Shown here piece by piece: positions 1 to 10,576 of a stretch of 64,000 nt of DNA. The stretch comes from an uncultured Sterolibacterium sp. Lineage in GTDB: Bacteria > Pseudomonadota > Gammaproteobacteria > Burkholderiales > Rhodocyclaceae. Below the pieces are notes generated by a model that did no database searches, was not told the origin of the DNA, and was given only the letters and a program-made list of their open reading frames with translations. Made by a program: the position numbers and the translations under genes. Every line of letters starts with the position of its first letter. The stretch's first letter is position 1. Where the stretch lies: assembly GCA_903832735.1 (NCBI GenBank), contig CAILCO010000124.1, forward strand, positions 1-64,000. Reading direction: 5' to 3'.

Positions 1-116
1 TGCGACTTCTTGATGTAGTCCTGATACTGCGGCAGGGCGATGGCGGCGAGAATGCCGATGATCGCCACGACGATCATCAGTTCGATCAGGGTGAAACCTT
101 TCTGTAGCTTTTTCAT
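1..116 (-). CDS. pilA: Type IV prepilin, N-terminal part (runs off window start)
   Basis: The first 38 codons encode a type IV prepilin N-terminus: a short basic leader MKKLQKG, then [20 protein letters not shown]. Prepilin peptidase would cleave between the Gly and the Phe, and the Glu at mature position 5 needed for assembly is present. The hydrophobic N-terminal helix is the polymerisation and membrane anchor. The ATG at 116 has a good ribosome site (GAGGAG, 6 nt upstream) and a sigma-54 promoter at 186-201. The globular pilin domain lies outside the window, so major and minor pilin cannot be told apart. Confidence 0.9.
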   Translation of the reverse strand, partial: MKKLQKGFTLIELMIVVAIIGILAAIALPQYQDYIKKS

Positions 117-185
117 ATCATGCTCCTCGATGTTTGCGGCGGATCCGGAAGGTGAGGCTGTTCAAGAGCCTCCCGACGACTATCT

Positions 186-201
186 AGCAAGCCATATGCC
201 A
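186..201 (-). promoter_or_regulatory. Sigma-54 (RpoN) promoter of the pilin gene
   Basis: Read on the minus strand the site is TGGCATATGGCTTGCT. It matches the RpoN consensus TGGCAYRNNNNTTGCW at every fixed position, with the -24 GG and -12 GC correctly spaced. Transcription would start near 174, giving a leader of about 58 nt before the pilin ATG. RpoN/PilR control of pilA is classical in Pseudomonas and many betaproteobacteria. The rest of the 117-453 gene-free stretch holds the hairpin at 352-375 and nothing else I recognise. Confidence 0.8.
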
Positions 202-351
202 GAAATCATGGTCCGCTGCCCGCGCGGCCTGGCGGCGGGCGGCAGATGACCTAGGCGAACAAGGTGCAGGGGAAAACGTCAGAATGTGACGATTTTCGTC
301 ACCCGGCCCCGGTGGGAGTCGCCACGGACCATAGTCCCCCCCATGGGGATA

Positions 352-375
352 AACAAGGGGAAATCTCCCCTTGTT
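352..375. repeat. GC-rich hairpin downstream of the GAF-ATPase gene
   Basis: Perfect 9-bp arms AACAAGGGG / CCCCTTGTT around a 6-nt loop. It lies 80 bp past the stop codon of the ATPase gene (stop at 454) and could end its transcript, although there is no T-tract. The flank on the minus strand (TACGAACAAGGGG) recurs at 45183-45207, so this may be a dispersed palindromic repeat rather than a dedicated terminator. Confidence 0.5.
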
Positions 376-453
376 CGTACTCTTCGGGTTTCCAGCCTAA
401 CGGAGCGCACCTGTCAGCCACAACCTCCGACAGGCTCAGCGCTAATACCGGCC

Positions 454-2826
454 CTACTTAATGCACACCGTCCGGACCTGCTTCATGTCGGTCTCGCCCT
501 GCAGGACTTTTTCCATGCCGTCCATCTTCAGCGTGCGCATGCCGTCCTCGAGCGCGGCGGCGAGCAGGTCGGCGACGCGGGCGTGCTCCTGGATCAGTTT
601 CTTCACGTGATCGGAGCCGATCATCAGTTCGTGCAAACCCAGCCGACCCTTGTAGCCAGTATCGCTGCAAACGGCACAGCCCTTGGGGCGGTACAGGGTG
701 AATTGCCCGCCCGGCGCGTAGTTCTTCAGCCATTCGCTGCGGATCGCGGCCCGGGCAACCTCAGCATCCTTCCTGAAGGTCACCGTGCTCATCATTTCCT
801 CGCAGTACTCGGTGAGCAGATGCTCGATCTCGGCGGCGTCAGGAAGGTAGGCTTCCTTGCATTTGCACAGGCGCTTGGCCAGGCGCTGGGCGAGTATGCC
901 GAGCAGCGCATCGGCGAAGTTGAACGGGTCCATGCCCATGTCGAGCAGGCGGGTGATCGACTCGGGGGCGCTGTTGGTATGCAGCGTGGCGAAGACCAGA
1001 TGGCCGGTGAGCGAGGCCTCGATGCCCAGCGCCGTGGTCTCCCGGTCGCGCATTTCGCCGACCATGATGATGTCCGGATCTGCGCGCAGGAAGGACTTCA
1101 TGATCGTGGGGAAATCGAGGCCGGCCTTCTTGTTGATCTGCACCTGGCGCAGACCCTTCTGGGTAATCTCGACCGGATCCTCGGCGGTCCAGATTTTGGT
1201 GTCCGGCTTGTTGAGGTAGCCCAGCACCGAGTGCAGCGTGGTGGTCTTGCCGGAACCGGTCGGACCGCAGACGAAGAACAGGCCGTAGGGCTTGGACACC
1301 GCGGTCTTGAGCCGTTCGAGGTTGACCGGCAGCAGGCCCAGCCGGTCGAGCGGAATCGGTTCGCCGGCGGCGAGGATGCGCATCACGATGTCCTCGACGC
1401 CGCCGGCAGAGGGAATCGTCGCGACGCGCAGTTCGATATCGAGCGGGCCGTATTTCTTGAACTTGATCTTGCCGTCCTGCGGCCGCCGCCGCTCCGAGAT
1501 ATCCAACTCGCACATGATCTTGATGCGCACCGCCAGTGCCGCGCGATAGCTCGACGGGATCTCGATATAGGGCACCAGCGAGCCGTCCTTGCGAAAGCGC
1601 ACCAGCGTCTTCGCCTTGCCCGGCCCGGGCTCGATGTGGATGTCGGAAGCGCCCTGGTTGTAGGCGTCGACGATGATCTTGTTGACCAGGCGAACCAGTT
1701 CGTTGTCGGAGGCGGCGGAGAGATCGTCGGCCGTCGTGTCGGCAGTCTCGTCGTCATCGGTGAGACCGGAAAGCAGTTCGCCGACACTCGATGAATCGGC
1801 GTCGCGCGTCGCGCCGAAATAGAGATCCAGGGTTTCCCTGAATTCGCTGTTGGTGGTGACGCGATAGATCAAACGGCTTTTGGGGAAGACGTTGCTGACC
1901 ACATGCGAACTCTTGATCTGCTCCGGGTCCAGGGTCAGGATCACGGTGCCGTCATCGGATGTCGCGATGGGCAGCCACTGATTCTGTTCGACGTAATCGC
2001 GCTTCAGGTTCTTCAGCAGATCAGTCGGTCTGCTGCGATCGGCCTGATAGGGCTCGTAAGGAACGGAAAAATATTTGGCCAATCCCGCCCCGAGCACCGG
2101 CAGCGGCACCTGGAATTCGTCGAGCAGCACCTCCTCCAGCGAGAGATTCTTGCGCCGCGCCGAACGCATGGCGAGTTCAAGTTCCTCCGCCGAGAGCACC
2201 GCATCGGTCACCAGGAAGTCGTATTTCGACCTGGCCATCGTGGCCGGCTTCTTGCGCTGGGAAAAGGCGACCGCCAGGGTTTCGCAAAGATCCTGGATAC
2301 CCTCCTCGGCCTCCGCCGAAAATGGCTTGTCGGCCTTGTTGTTGATGATCTGCGTCACGCCCAGGAGAGCGCCATCGTTCTTGCTGATGATAGGAGCAGC
2401 GAGCATCTGCTTGGTGTGATAGCCGGTGCGCCGATCGACCTCCTGCTGAAAGCGCAGGGACGCGCTATACAAGGCCAACTCCTTGGCGTCGTTGACATCG
2501 CGGATGTTGAGGATCTTGCGCGACTGCGCGATATACCCGGCGATGCTTTTGTTATTGATCGGCAGCCTGAGGCTCTGGAAGGAATTGTAGCCGGTCTTGA
2601 TTTTGGAGACGATGGCGGCGCGATCCTCGGCCATGGCATAGATCGTCAAGCGATCGGCGTTAAACAACTGGCAGACGTCTTGCGACAGTTCGAGCATGAT
2701 CTCGTCGACGTTGCTGGTCGCATGGATCTTGTTGGTGACCGACTGCAGATTCTTGAAGAACTTCAGCCGACTGCCATCCACGTCCGGCCGGCTTTTTTCC
2801 CGCGGCGGAGCCGGCTCGGTGCTCAT
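454..2826 (-). CDS. GspE/PilB-family pilus or secretion ATPase with N-terminal GAF domain
   Basis: A 790-aa protein. Residues about 15-195 form a GAF-like sensor domain, followed by an MshEN-type N-terminal domain (about 200-335) and the type II/IV secretion ATPase core. The core has Walker A GPTGSGKTTT, an aspartate box (WTAEDPVE), Walker B (ADPDIIMVGEMRD) and the His-box segment GHLVFATLHTN. A metal-binding insert with CKC and CAVC cysteine pairs is present, as in PilB. The family powers pilin polymerisation or type II secretion at the inner membrane. The usual length without GAF is about 570 aa, so the extra domain is the oddity. Its position upstream of a pilin gene suggests a pilus role. 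Which assembly system it drives cannot be told from the window. Confidence 0.88.
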   Translation of the reverse strand: MSTEPAPPREKSRPDVDGSRLKFFKNLQSVTNKIHATSNVDEIMLELSQDVCQLFNADRLTIYAMAEDRAAIVSKIKTGYNSFQSLRLPINNKSIAGYIAQSRKILNIRDVNDAKELALYSASLRFQQEVDRRTGYHTKQMLAAPIISKNDGALLGVTQIINNKADKPFSAEAEEGIQDLCETLAVAFSQRKKPATMARSKYDFLVTDAVLSAEELELAMRSARRKNLSLEEVLLDEFQVPLPVLGAGLAKYFSVPYEPYQADRSRPTDLLKNLKRDYVEQNQWLPIATSDDGTVILTLDPEQIKSSHVVSNVFPKSRLIYRVTTNSEFRETLDLYFGATRDADSSSVGELLSGLTDDDETADTTADDLSAASDNELVRLVNKIIVDAYNQGASDIHIEPGPGKAKTLVRFRKDGSLVPYIEIPSSYRAALAVRIKIMCELDISERRRPQDGKIKFKKYGPLDIELRVATIPSAGGVEDIVMRILAAGEPIPLDRLGLLPVNLERLKTAVSKPYGLFFVCGPTGSGKTTTLHSVLGYLNKPDTKIWTAEDPVEITQKGLRQVQINKKAGLDFPTIMKSFLRADPDIIMVGEMRDRETTALGIEASLTGHLVFATLHTNSAPESITRLLDMGMDPFNFADALLGILAQRLAKRLCKCKEAYLPDAAEIEHLLTEYCEEMMSTVTFRKDAEVARAAIRSEWLKNYAPGGQFTLYRPKGCAVCSDTGYKGRLGLHELMIGSDHVKKLIQEHARVADLLAAALEDGMRTLKMDGMEKVLQGETDMKQVRTVCIK

Positions 2827-2847
2827 GACGGGTACACCATCGTGGTT

Positions 2848-3627
2848 TCAGAAGTCGAAGACATAATTGCTTTCCAGTCTGCGCGGCCGATATTTCCCAA
2901 GGCAGGCCTCGATCTCCTGCATGATCAGTTCGCCCTGGCCCGCCTTCAGATGGGTGATGAACAATTCAGCCGGACGCCGCAATCTGGTCAACTCGGCGGC
3001 CAGCGCGACGGCGTGGAAGTGCATCGACAGGTGGGCCAATTCCGCTTCATGGTCGGCGAAGGCGGTCTCCACGATCAGGTAGCGCAGGTTGGAAATATCA
3101 TTCACTTCCTGCCAGAACTCCTCGCAGGCACAGGTGTCGCCCGTGAAAACCAGGGATGCCTGGCCCGAGTCGAGATGATAGCCCACTGCCGGCACGGTGT
3201 GGTTGGCGGGCAGCGCAGTGATCTTACGACTAGCGCTTCCGGCATCGAGTGTCACCACCTGGCCAGGCCGAATCTCCTGGAAACGCAGGAAGGGCCGCTC
3301 GGCATTGGGAATGCGGGTGAAGTCCGGCCATACCGAGCCATTGAAAATATGCTGCCGCAGGATAGCAATGGTCGGCTGCGTCGCATACACGGTCAGCGGT
3401 TTCTCGCGCAAATCGCCGACGCTATCGCCGATCAGGGGCAGACAGGCAATGTGGTCGAGATGGGAATGGGTGATGAAGACATGATCGATCTGCACCAGTT
3501 CGGCGATGGAAAGATCACCGACGCCGGTGCCGGCATCGATCAGGATATCGTGGTCGACCAGCATGGCGGTGGTGCGCAACGATGGCCCCCCGATGCCGCC
3601 GCTGCAGCCGAGTATCCTAACGCGCAT
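2848..3627 (-). CDS. Metallo-beta-lactamase-fold hydrolase, class II cyclic-nucleotide phosphodiesterase-like
   Basis: A 259-aa cytoplasmic protein with the metal-binding signature HSHLDH (residues about 54-59), a downstream His (ANHTVP), an Asp in FTGDT, and a late ITHLK. These are the zinc ligands of the metallo-beta-lactamase fold. Overall layout and the N-terminal LGCSGG motif resemble the class II 3',5'-cyclic-nucleotide phosphodiesterases (PDE1/CpdP type). Substrate is inferred, not shown. It ends 21 bp before the GAF-ATPase gene on the same strand, and GAF domains often bind cyclic nucleotides, so the pair may be functionally linked. Confidence 0.75.
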   Translation of the reverse strand: MRVRILGCSGGIGGPSLRTTAMLVDHDILIDAGTGVGDLSIAELVQIDHVFITHSHLDHIACLPLIGDSVGDLREKPLTVYATQPTIAILRQHIFNGSVWPDFTRIPNAERPFLRFQEIRPGQVVTLDAGSASRKITALPANHTVPAVGYHLDSGQASLVFTGDTCACEEFWQEVNDISNLRYLIVETAFADHEAELAHLSMHFHAVALAAELTRLRRPAELFITHLKAGQGELIMQEIEACLGKYRPRRLESNYVFDF

Positions 3628-3706
3628 GGCAACGTATTTTCACGCTAAGCGTCATGGCGCCGCCTCCCTTCCCGGCCAGTCACCGGGCTTGAACCAGGGC
3701 ACGCCA

Positions 3707-4303
3707 TCAGCCTTTCAGAAAGAATTCCATCTTCACGCCGGCCAGTTCGATCACGTCGTGGTCGGCAAGCGGATGGGATTGAGCTTCCAGCGTCTTGCCA
3801 TTGATCACCGGATATGTATCGCCTTCGACGTGGGTCAGGAAGTAGCCGTGCGGCCGGCGAGTGATCACCGCCACCTGCGCGTCAGGCCTGCCGAGCCGGG
3901 TCAGGTTCTTGGTCAGTTCCAGCTCCTTGCCGGCATTGGCGCCGGTGAGGATCTGGATCCCGCCTAGCGGCAATGGCGCCGCGACATCGAAACCCGCCCG
4001 CGCGGCCTGCTTGACCGTCTCGTTGAAATACTTGAGACGATATTTGCCCAGTTCGATCACGTCGCCATCCTGCAAGATGCGTTTCCTGACCGGTTGGCCG
4101 TTGACGAAGGTACCGTTGGTGCTGTTCAGGTCCTCGAGGAAGGAATCATCGAGGATGGTCACTATCACCGCATGCTCGCCGCTGATGGCGAGGTTGTCGA
4201 TCTGGATGTCATTGTATGGCTTGCGCCCGACGGTAATCCGCTCCTTGTCGAGCGCGATCTCCTTCAACACCAGACCGTCCATGCTGAGTATCAGCTTCGC
4301 CAT
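3707..4303 (-). CDS. FHA-domain protein (two FHA-like domains)
   Basis: A 198-aa protein starting at MAKLILSMDG. The first FHA domain carries the phosphothreonine-binding signatures GRKPYNDIQI, SGEHA and NSTNGTFVNG. A second, more degenerate FHA-like repeat follows (GRPDAQVAVI ... VINGKTLE). FHA domains recognise phosphothreonine on partner proteins. An upstream in-frame start at 4384 exists but would overlap the phosphatase gene; the ATG at 4303 has GGGAA upstream. The pairing with the PP2C phosphatase just upstream is the usual Ser/Thr phosphorylation cassette, but no Ser/Thr kinase is in the window. Confidence 0.85.
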   Translation of the reverse strand: MAKLILSMDGLVLKEIALDKERITVGRKPYNDIQIDNLAISGEHAVIVTILDDSFLEDLNSTNGTFVNGQPVRKRILQDGDVIELGKYRLKYFNETVKQAARAGFDVAAPLPLGGIQILTGANAGKELELTKNLTRLGRPDAQVAVITRRPHGYFLTHVEGDTYPVINGKTLEAQSHPLADHDVIELAGVKMEFFLKG

Positions 4304-4326
4304 CTTGATATTCCCGTAGGGGTCGA

Positions 4327-5139
4327 TTACTTGAAGCCTGCCAACAGCCGGGTAAGCCATCTGCGTAACGTGGAAGGATAGCATTTTCCGACGCGCACCA
4401 GAATCAGCGACACATTATCGTGCCCGCCGCTGTCATTGGCCCGCTGCACCAACTGCACGGCGGCCTTTTCGAGATCTGCGGCCTGCTTGCGCAAGAGCTC
4501 GGCGATAGCTTCATCCTCGACCAGGTCGTTCAAACCATCCGAGCAAAGCAGATAGATATCGCCGGGCAGCGTGCCATAGTCGTTGATCTCCGGCGTGACG
4601 TCGGGATCGATGCCCAACGCCCGAGTCACCAGATTCTTGTGCTGCGAGCGCCGCGCCTGTTCGCGGCTCAGCACACCGCGGTCGATCTGTTCCTGCAACA
4701 CCGAGTGGTCACGCGTGAGCAATTGCAACTCGTCCCCGCGCAAGCGGTACAGGCGCGAGTCGCCGATATGCGCCACGGTCATAGCATTGCCGTGGAACAT
4801 CGCCATCACCAGCGTCGTACCCATGCCGGCATACTGCGGCTGGTCCTGCGCCGCGGCATATATCGCGCTATTGACGCGGGCAATCTCCGCCTCCAGCAAG
4901 CCCTTCGCCACCTGGGTCGTCAATTGGCCGACGCTTGCTGCGAACGACTGCTCCAGCCCTGCACCGAGCAGTGTCGTCACCATCGTGCTGGCCACTTCGC
5001 CGGCGTTATAGCCGCCCATGCCGTCGGCCAGTATCGCCAGGCCGAGCGCCGGATTGGCATACACCGCATCCTCGTTATGCGTTCGTACGCGCCCAACATC
5101 GCTGCGGATGACGACCTCCAAGGTCGAAGCCAAAACCAT
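4327..5139 (-). CDS. PP2C/PPM-type serine/threonine protein phosphatase
   Basis: A 270-aa single-domain phosphatase. Metal-binding motifs of the PPM family are visible: RTHNEDA near residue 20, ADGMGGYNAGE near 38-48, GDSRLYRLR and a C-terminal GGHDNVSLILV. It would dephosphorylate Ser/Thr residues using two Mn/Mg ions. Its ATG directly abuts the stop codon of the TerC-family gene, and the FHA gene follows 23 bp downstream, so the three are likely co-transcribed. The closest functional analogues are Stp/PppA-like phosphatases; the cognate kinase is not here. Confidence 0.9.
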   Translation of the reverse strand: MVLASTLEVVIRSDVGRVRTHNEDAVYANPALGLAILADGMGGYNAGEVASTMVTTLLGAGLEQSFAASVGQLTTQVAKGLLEAEIARVNSAIYAAAQDQPQYAGMGTTLVMAMFHGNAMTVAHIGDSRLYRLRGDELQLLTRDHSVLQEQIDRGVLSREQARRSQHKNLVTRALGIDPDVTPEINDYGTLPGDIYLLCSDGLNDLVEDEAIAELLRKQAADLEKAAVQLVQRANDSGGHDNVSLILVRVGKCYPSTLRRWLTRLLAGFK

Positions 5140-5835
5140 TCAGATAATCCTTCGCTCCTCGGGCTGCGCCCGCCATGCCAGCCACTTCCCGGTCCCGACG
5201 ACCGAGAACGCAGCAAATATCCCCGCCGAGGGCTCCAGCCAGGCGGCCTTCGCCGCGACCCAGGCGCTGATCGCGCCGTCATTGACCGCCATGTCGCCGG
5301 CGATATAGCCTAGCAGGGCGCCGCCGAGCGTGATGATAACGGGGAAGCGCTCCATCAGTTTCAGCACCACAGAACTGCCGAAAACGATCAGGGGGATGCT
5401 GATCCCCAGGCCGAGAATCAGCAACGTCAGGTCACCCTTGGCGGCAGCCGCGACACCGATGACATTATCGAGACTCATCACCAGATCGGCTATGAGGATG
5501 GTCTTGATCGCGGCATACAGCGTGTCGCGACTCTCGAAGGACGCCTCGCCATCGCCTTCGGGCAGCAACAACTGGACCGCGATCCAGAACAGCAGGACGC
5601 TGCCGACCAGCTTGAGGTAAGGCAACTTGAGCAGTTCGACGGCGAAGATGGTCAGGATCACCCGCATCACGATCGCCCCCATGCTGCCAAGCGCGATAGC
5701 GCGGCCCTGCTGATGCGCCGGCACCGAGCGCGCCGCCATGGCGATTACGATGGCATTGTCGCCGCTCAGGACGATATTGACGCCGATGATCTGCAGCAGG
5801 GAAATCCAAAACTGCGCTTCCAGAAAACCGTTCAT
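5140..5835 (-). CDS. TerC/YjbE-family integral membrane protein
   Basis: A 231-aa polytopic membrane protein of about seven helices. It has the paired acidic motifs of the TerC superfamily: SGDNAIVIAMAA near the N-terminus and MSLDNVIGVAAA near residue 120. Members are implicated in metal ion (notably Mn) export or tolerance. The long frame extends upstream to 5949 but that part is not membrane-like; the ATG at 5835 begins MNGFLEAQFW directly before the first helix and has GGTGG upstream. It is head of the run TerC-PP2C-FHA. Confidence 0.85.
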   Translation of the reverse strand: MNGFLEAQFWISLLQIIGVNIVLSGDNAIVIAMAARSVPAHQQGRAIALGSMGAIVMRVILTIFAVELLKLPYLKLVGSVLLFWIAVQLLLPEGDGEASFESRDTLYAAIKTILIADLVMSLDNVIGVAAAAKGDLTLLILGLGISIPLIVFGSSVVLKLMERFPVIITLGGALLGYIAGDMAVNDGAISAWVAAKAAWLEPSAGIFAAFSVVGTGKWLAWRAQPEERRII

Positions 5836-5961
5836 GAAACCACCGCCCGTTTGGCAACCGCACGATTCTATCCAACTTCCAGGCCATCGGGCGCGGCAAT
5901 CGAGCCGCCGGGCCGCCCCAAGGCGAGGCAGCGTAATTACTGTGAGCACAGCGATCGATCA

Positions 5962-5997
5962 TCACCCCTTTCCTTGGGAAGGGGGCTGGGGGGAAGG
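5962..5997 (+). repeat. Short GC-rich repeat, copy 1
   Basis: A 36-bp element containing the imperfect palindrome CACCCCTTTCCTTGGG / AAGGGG followed by a G-run. A near-identical element lies at 42819-42853 on the opposite strand. It sits in the 217-bp gap between the TerC-family gene and sucD. Confidence 0.6.
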
Positions 5998-6004
5998 TAG
6001 TTGG

Positions 6005-6031
6005 AAAAAAACGCGCCGACTGGCGGCGCGT
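6005..6031 (-). terminator. Rho-independent terminator of the sucCD operon
   Basis: On the minus strand an 8-bp GC stem (ACGCGCCG / CGGCGCGT, loop of 5) is followed at once by a run of Ts (A-run 6005-6010 on the plus strand). It begins 22 bp after the sucD stop codon. This is a textbook intrinsic terminator. Confidence 0.9.
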
Positions 6032-6052
6032 CTTCTTTCACCAACGGTGGGC

Positions 6053-6934
6053 TTACAGCACGGTTTTCAATAGCCGCCCCATTTCCGAAGGGTTCCTGGT
6101 CACCTTGATGCCGCAGGCTTCCATGACGGCGAGCTTTTCCTGGGCCGTTCCCTTACCGCCGGAAATGATTGCGCCGGCATGGCCCATGCGCTTACCCTCT
6201 GGCGCGGTGACACCTGCGATGAAACCGACCACGGGCTTCTTCATGTTGGCCTTGACCCATTCGGCGGCGGTCTCCTCGTCCGTGCCGCCGATTTCGCCGA
6301 CCATGATCACGGCATCGGTTTCGGGATCGTCGTTGAACATGCGCAGGACGTCGATATGCTTCAAGCCATTGACCGGATCGCCGCCGATACCGACGCAGCT
6401 CGATTGACCCAGGCCGAGGTCCATCAACTGGCCGACGGCCTCGTAGGTCAGCGTGCCGGAACGAGAGACCACGCCGATGCGGCCCTTCTTGTGGATATGG
6501 CCGGGCATGATGCCGATCTTGATCTCGTCCGGGGTTATGACGCCGGGACAGTTCGGGCCGACCAGCACGGTCTTCTTGTTCAGCTTCCGCATCCGCTCCT
6601 TGACTTCGATCATGTCACGCACCGGGATGCCCTCGGTGATGCAGATGACCAGATCCAGATCGGCATCGACCGCTTCCCAGATCGCGGCGGCGGCGAAAGG
6701 TGGCGGCACATAGATCACCGAGACATTGACGCCGGCCTGACGTTTCGCGTCCTTGACGCTGCCGTAGATCGGGATGCCATCGAAATCCTCGCCGGCCTTC
6801 TTCGGATTCACTCCGGCGACGAAACAGTTCTTGCCGTTGGCGTATTCGCGGCACATCCGCGTATGGAACTGCCCGGTCTTGCCGGTGATGCCCTGAGTGA
6901 CGACGCGGGTGTCCTTGTTGATCAGAATAGACAT
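6053..6934 (-). CDS. sucD: Succinyl-CoA synthetase (ADP-forming) alpha subunit
   Basis: A 293-aa protein of standard length. It has the N-terminal CoA-binding Rossmann domain ([11 protein letters not shown]), the segment [10 protein letters not shown], and the phosphohistidine region [17 protein letters not shown] near residue 246. With SucC it converts succinyl-CoA, phosphate and ADP to succinate, CoA and ATP in the TCA cycle. The gene follows sucC by 29 bp and is closed by the terminator at 6005-6031. Confidence 0.97.
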   Translation of the reverse strand: MSILINKDTRVVTQGITGKTGQFHTRMCREYANGKNCFVAGVNPKKAGEDFDGIPIYGSVKDAKRQAGVNVSVIYVPPPFAAAAIWEAVDADLDLVICITEGIPVRDMIEVKERMRKLNKKTVLVGPNCPGVITPDEIKIGIMPGHIHKKGRIGVVSRSGTLTYEAVGQLMDLGLGQSSCVGIGGDPVNGLKHIDVLRMFNDDPETDAVIMVGEIGGTDEETAAEWVKANMKKPVVGFIAGVTAPEGKRMGHAGAIISGGKGTAQEKLAVMEACGIKVTRNPSEMGRLLKTVL

Positions 6935-6963
6935 GAATTCTCCTTAGTGGCGCTTGGTTGCGC

Positions 6964-8126
<1,163 letters not shown>

Positions 8127-8130
<4 letters not shown>

Positions 8131-8744
8131 GCTTCTTCCTTACTTTTTGAGAAATCAAATGGTGAAGTTGCCGAATCCGCAGTGTCAAACTCGGTATCGG
8201 CGGCCCTGTACCAGCGCGGGTAATAGCGCCTGACGACCTGCCCTCGGGTATCCAGGGCATGGCAGCGGTCGAGTTGAAATGGCTTCTCGCCGCCGCTGGG
8301 TTCCGTGTCGCGCTGCTCGCTGGCGAAGGTCTGGATCGCGGCGGTAGGCAGCGAGGAGAGCAGTTCGGTCAGGTGCGAGCAGCCGGCCACGGTACCGAAC
8401 ATTTCGCCGACGCTGCGCCGGAAGCCACGTACCAGATTCATCCCGACGATGGTCTGATAGGCCGGCGCGATTCGCTCGCAGCCCGGATAAGGCACGGCTT
8501 CCAGCGAGGCCTGGGCGTCGACGATATTGAAGTCCGCGTCTATGGTCACCCGCACCCACATCTGATGCACCGCATCGCCCTTGGCGCGCAGGCCCGAGGC
8601 CAGCGGGTAGTCGTGATCCTTGCGGTCGGTCAGGCGCGCTTCAATGTCCCAGAGCCCGTCGTCGCGCTTCCAGCCTTCGAGGACGATGCTGCGGAGATGG
8701 GTTCTGGTGCGCGAGGCGCGCGAGTCGATAAGCGGCTGCGACAT
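8127..8744 (-). CDS. DUF2889-family protein
   Basis: A 205-aa soluble protein without a signal peptide. It resembles the DUF2889 family: the early [22 protein letters not shown] block, the central GCERIAPAY motif, and the [15 protein letters not shown] segment with one conserved Cys and His. No enzymatic function is established for the family, which often sits near aromatic or acyl-CoA catabolism genes. Here it heads the sucCD operon, overlapping sucC by 4 bp. Confidence 0.8.
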
Positions 8745-8896
8745 GAACGGATGAGATGTATTCCCGGCGATTCGATTCTGATCAAGCTCTAAATTTTAGC
8801 ATAGTGCGGCCGCCGCCTCTTGCGCTCGCTCAGCACTCCTGGCCGGATTCTGTGATACGGTTAAAGTTTTCCGTCCCAGATGATGCGAGCCTGCCA

Positions 8897-9357
8897 GTGA
8901 CGCCCCAGCAGACGCCCCAGCAAATCGCCGAACGCTGCGCCGCCCTGATGTGGGCGGATGACCAGGCCGCGCGCGGCCTGGGGCTGGAACTGCTCGAGGT
9001 CGGTCCGGGCATGGCCAGAGCGCGCATGACTGTGCGTCCCGACATGGTCAATGGCCACGGCATCTGCCACGGCGGCTTTATTTTCACCCTCGCCGACTGC
9101 GCCTTCTCCTATGCCTGCAACGGCTATAACCAGCGCGCGGTTGCTTCCGGCGCCGACATCACTTTCCTCGCCCCGGCCCAACTCGGCGACACGCTCGTGA
9201 GCGTCGGCCAGGTCCGCCAGCAGGGCGGACGCAACGGCCTCTACGACATCGAGGTGAGCAATCAGGAAGGCCGTATGATTGCCCTGTTTCGCGGCCGCTC
9301 CTCGCGCATCAAGGGCACATTTTTCGACAACCTCAACTCAGCCAACGGAACCCCACC

Positions 9358-9361
<4 letters not shown>
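8897..9361 (+). CDS. paaI: PaaI-type hotdog thioesterase
   Basis: A 154-aa single hotdog domain. The PaaI signature VNGHGICHGGFIFTLADCAF is present, with the catalytic Asp in LAD. PaaI hydrolyses ring-hydroxylated phenylacetyl-CoA and related aryl-CoAs to recycle CoA. I choose the GTG at 8897 (reads VTPQQTPQQIAE as in PaaI N-termini); the frame is open from 8756 but that part is not protein-like. The stop overlaps the thiolase ATG (ATGA). The divergent gap 8745-8896 must hold promoters for both directions, but I cannot pick hexamers with confidence. Confidence 0.85.
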
Positions 9362-10563
<1,202 letters not shown>

Positions 10564-10576
10564 CGAGGATAGCCTT

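Noticed and set aside
286-1794. 502-aa plus-strand open frame
   Set aside because: It runs antisense through the GAF-ATPase gene, whose motifs are unambiguous; the frame is a GC-rich shadow.
1903-3648. 581-aa plus-strand open frame
   Set aside because: It spans two real minus-strand genes and has no recognisable domain; explained by codon bias.
4304-4384. Longer start for the FHA protein
   Set aside because: It would overlap the phosphatase coding region by 58 bp and adds residues that are not FHA-like.
8756-8896. N-terminal extension of PaaI
   Set aside because: The extra 47 codons are not protein-like and cover the divergent promoter region; GTG 8897 restores family length.
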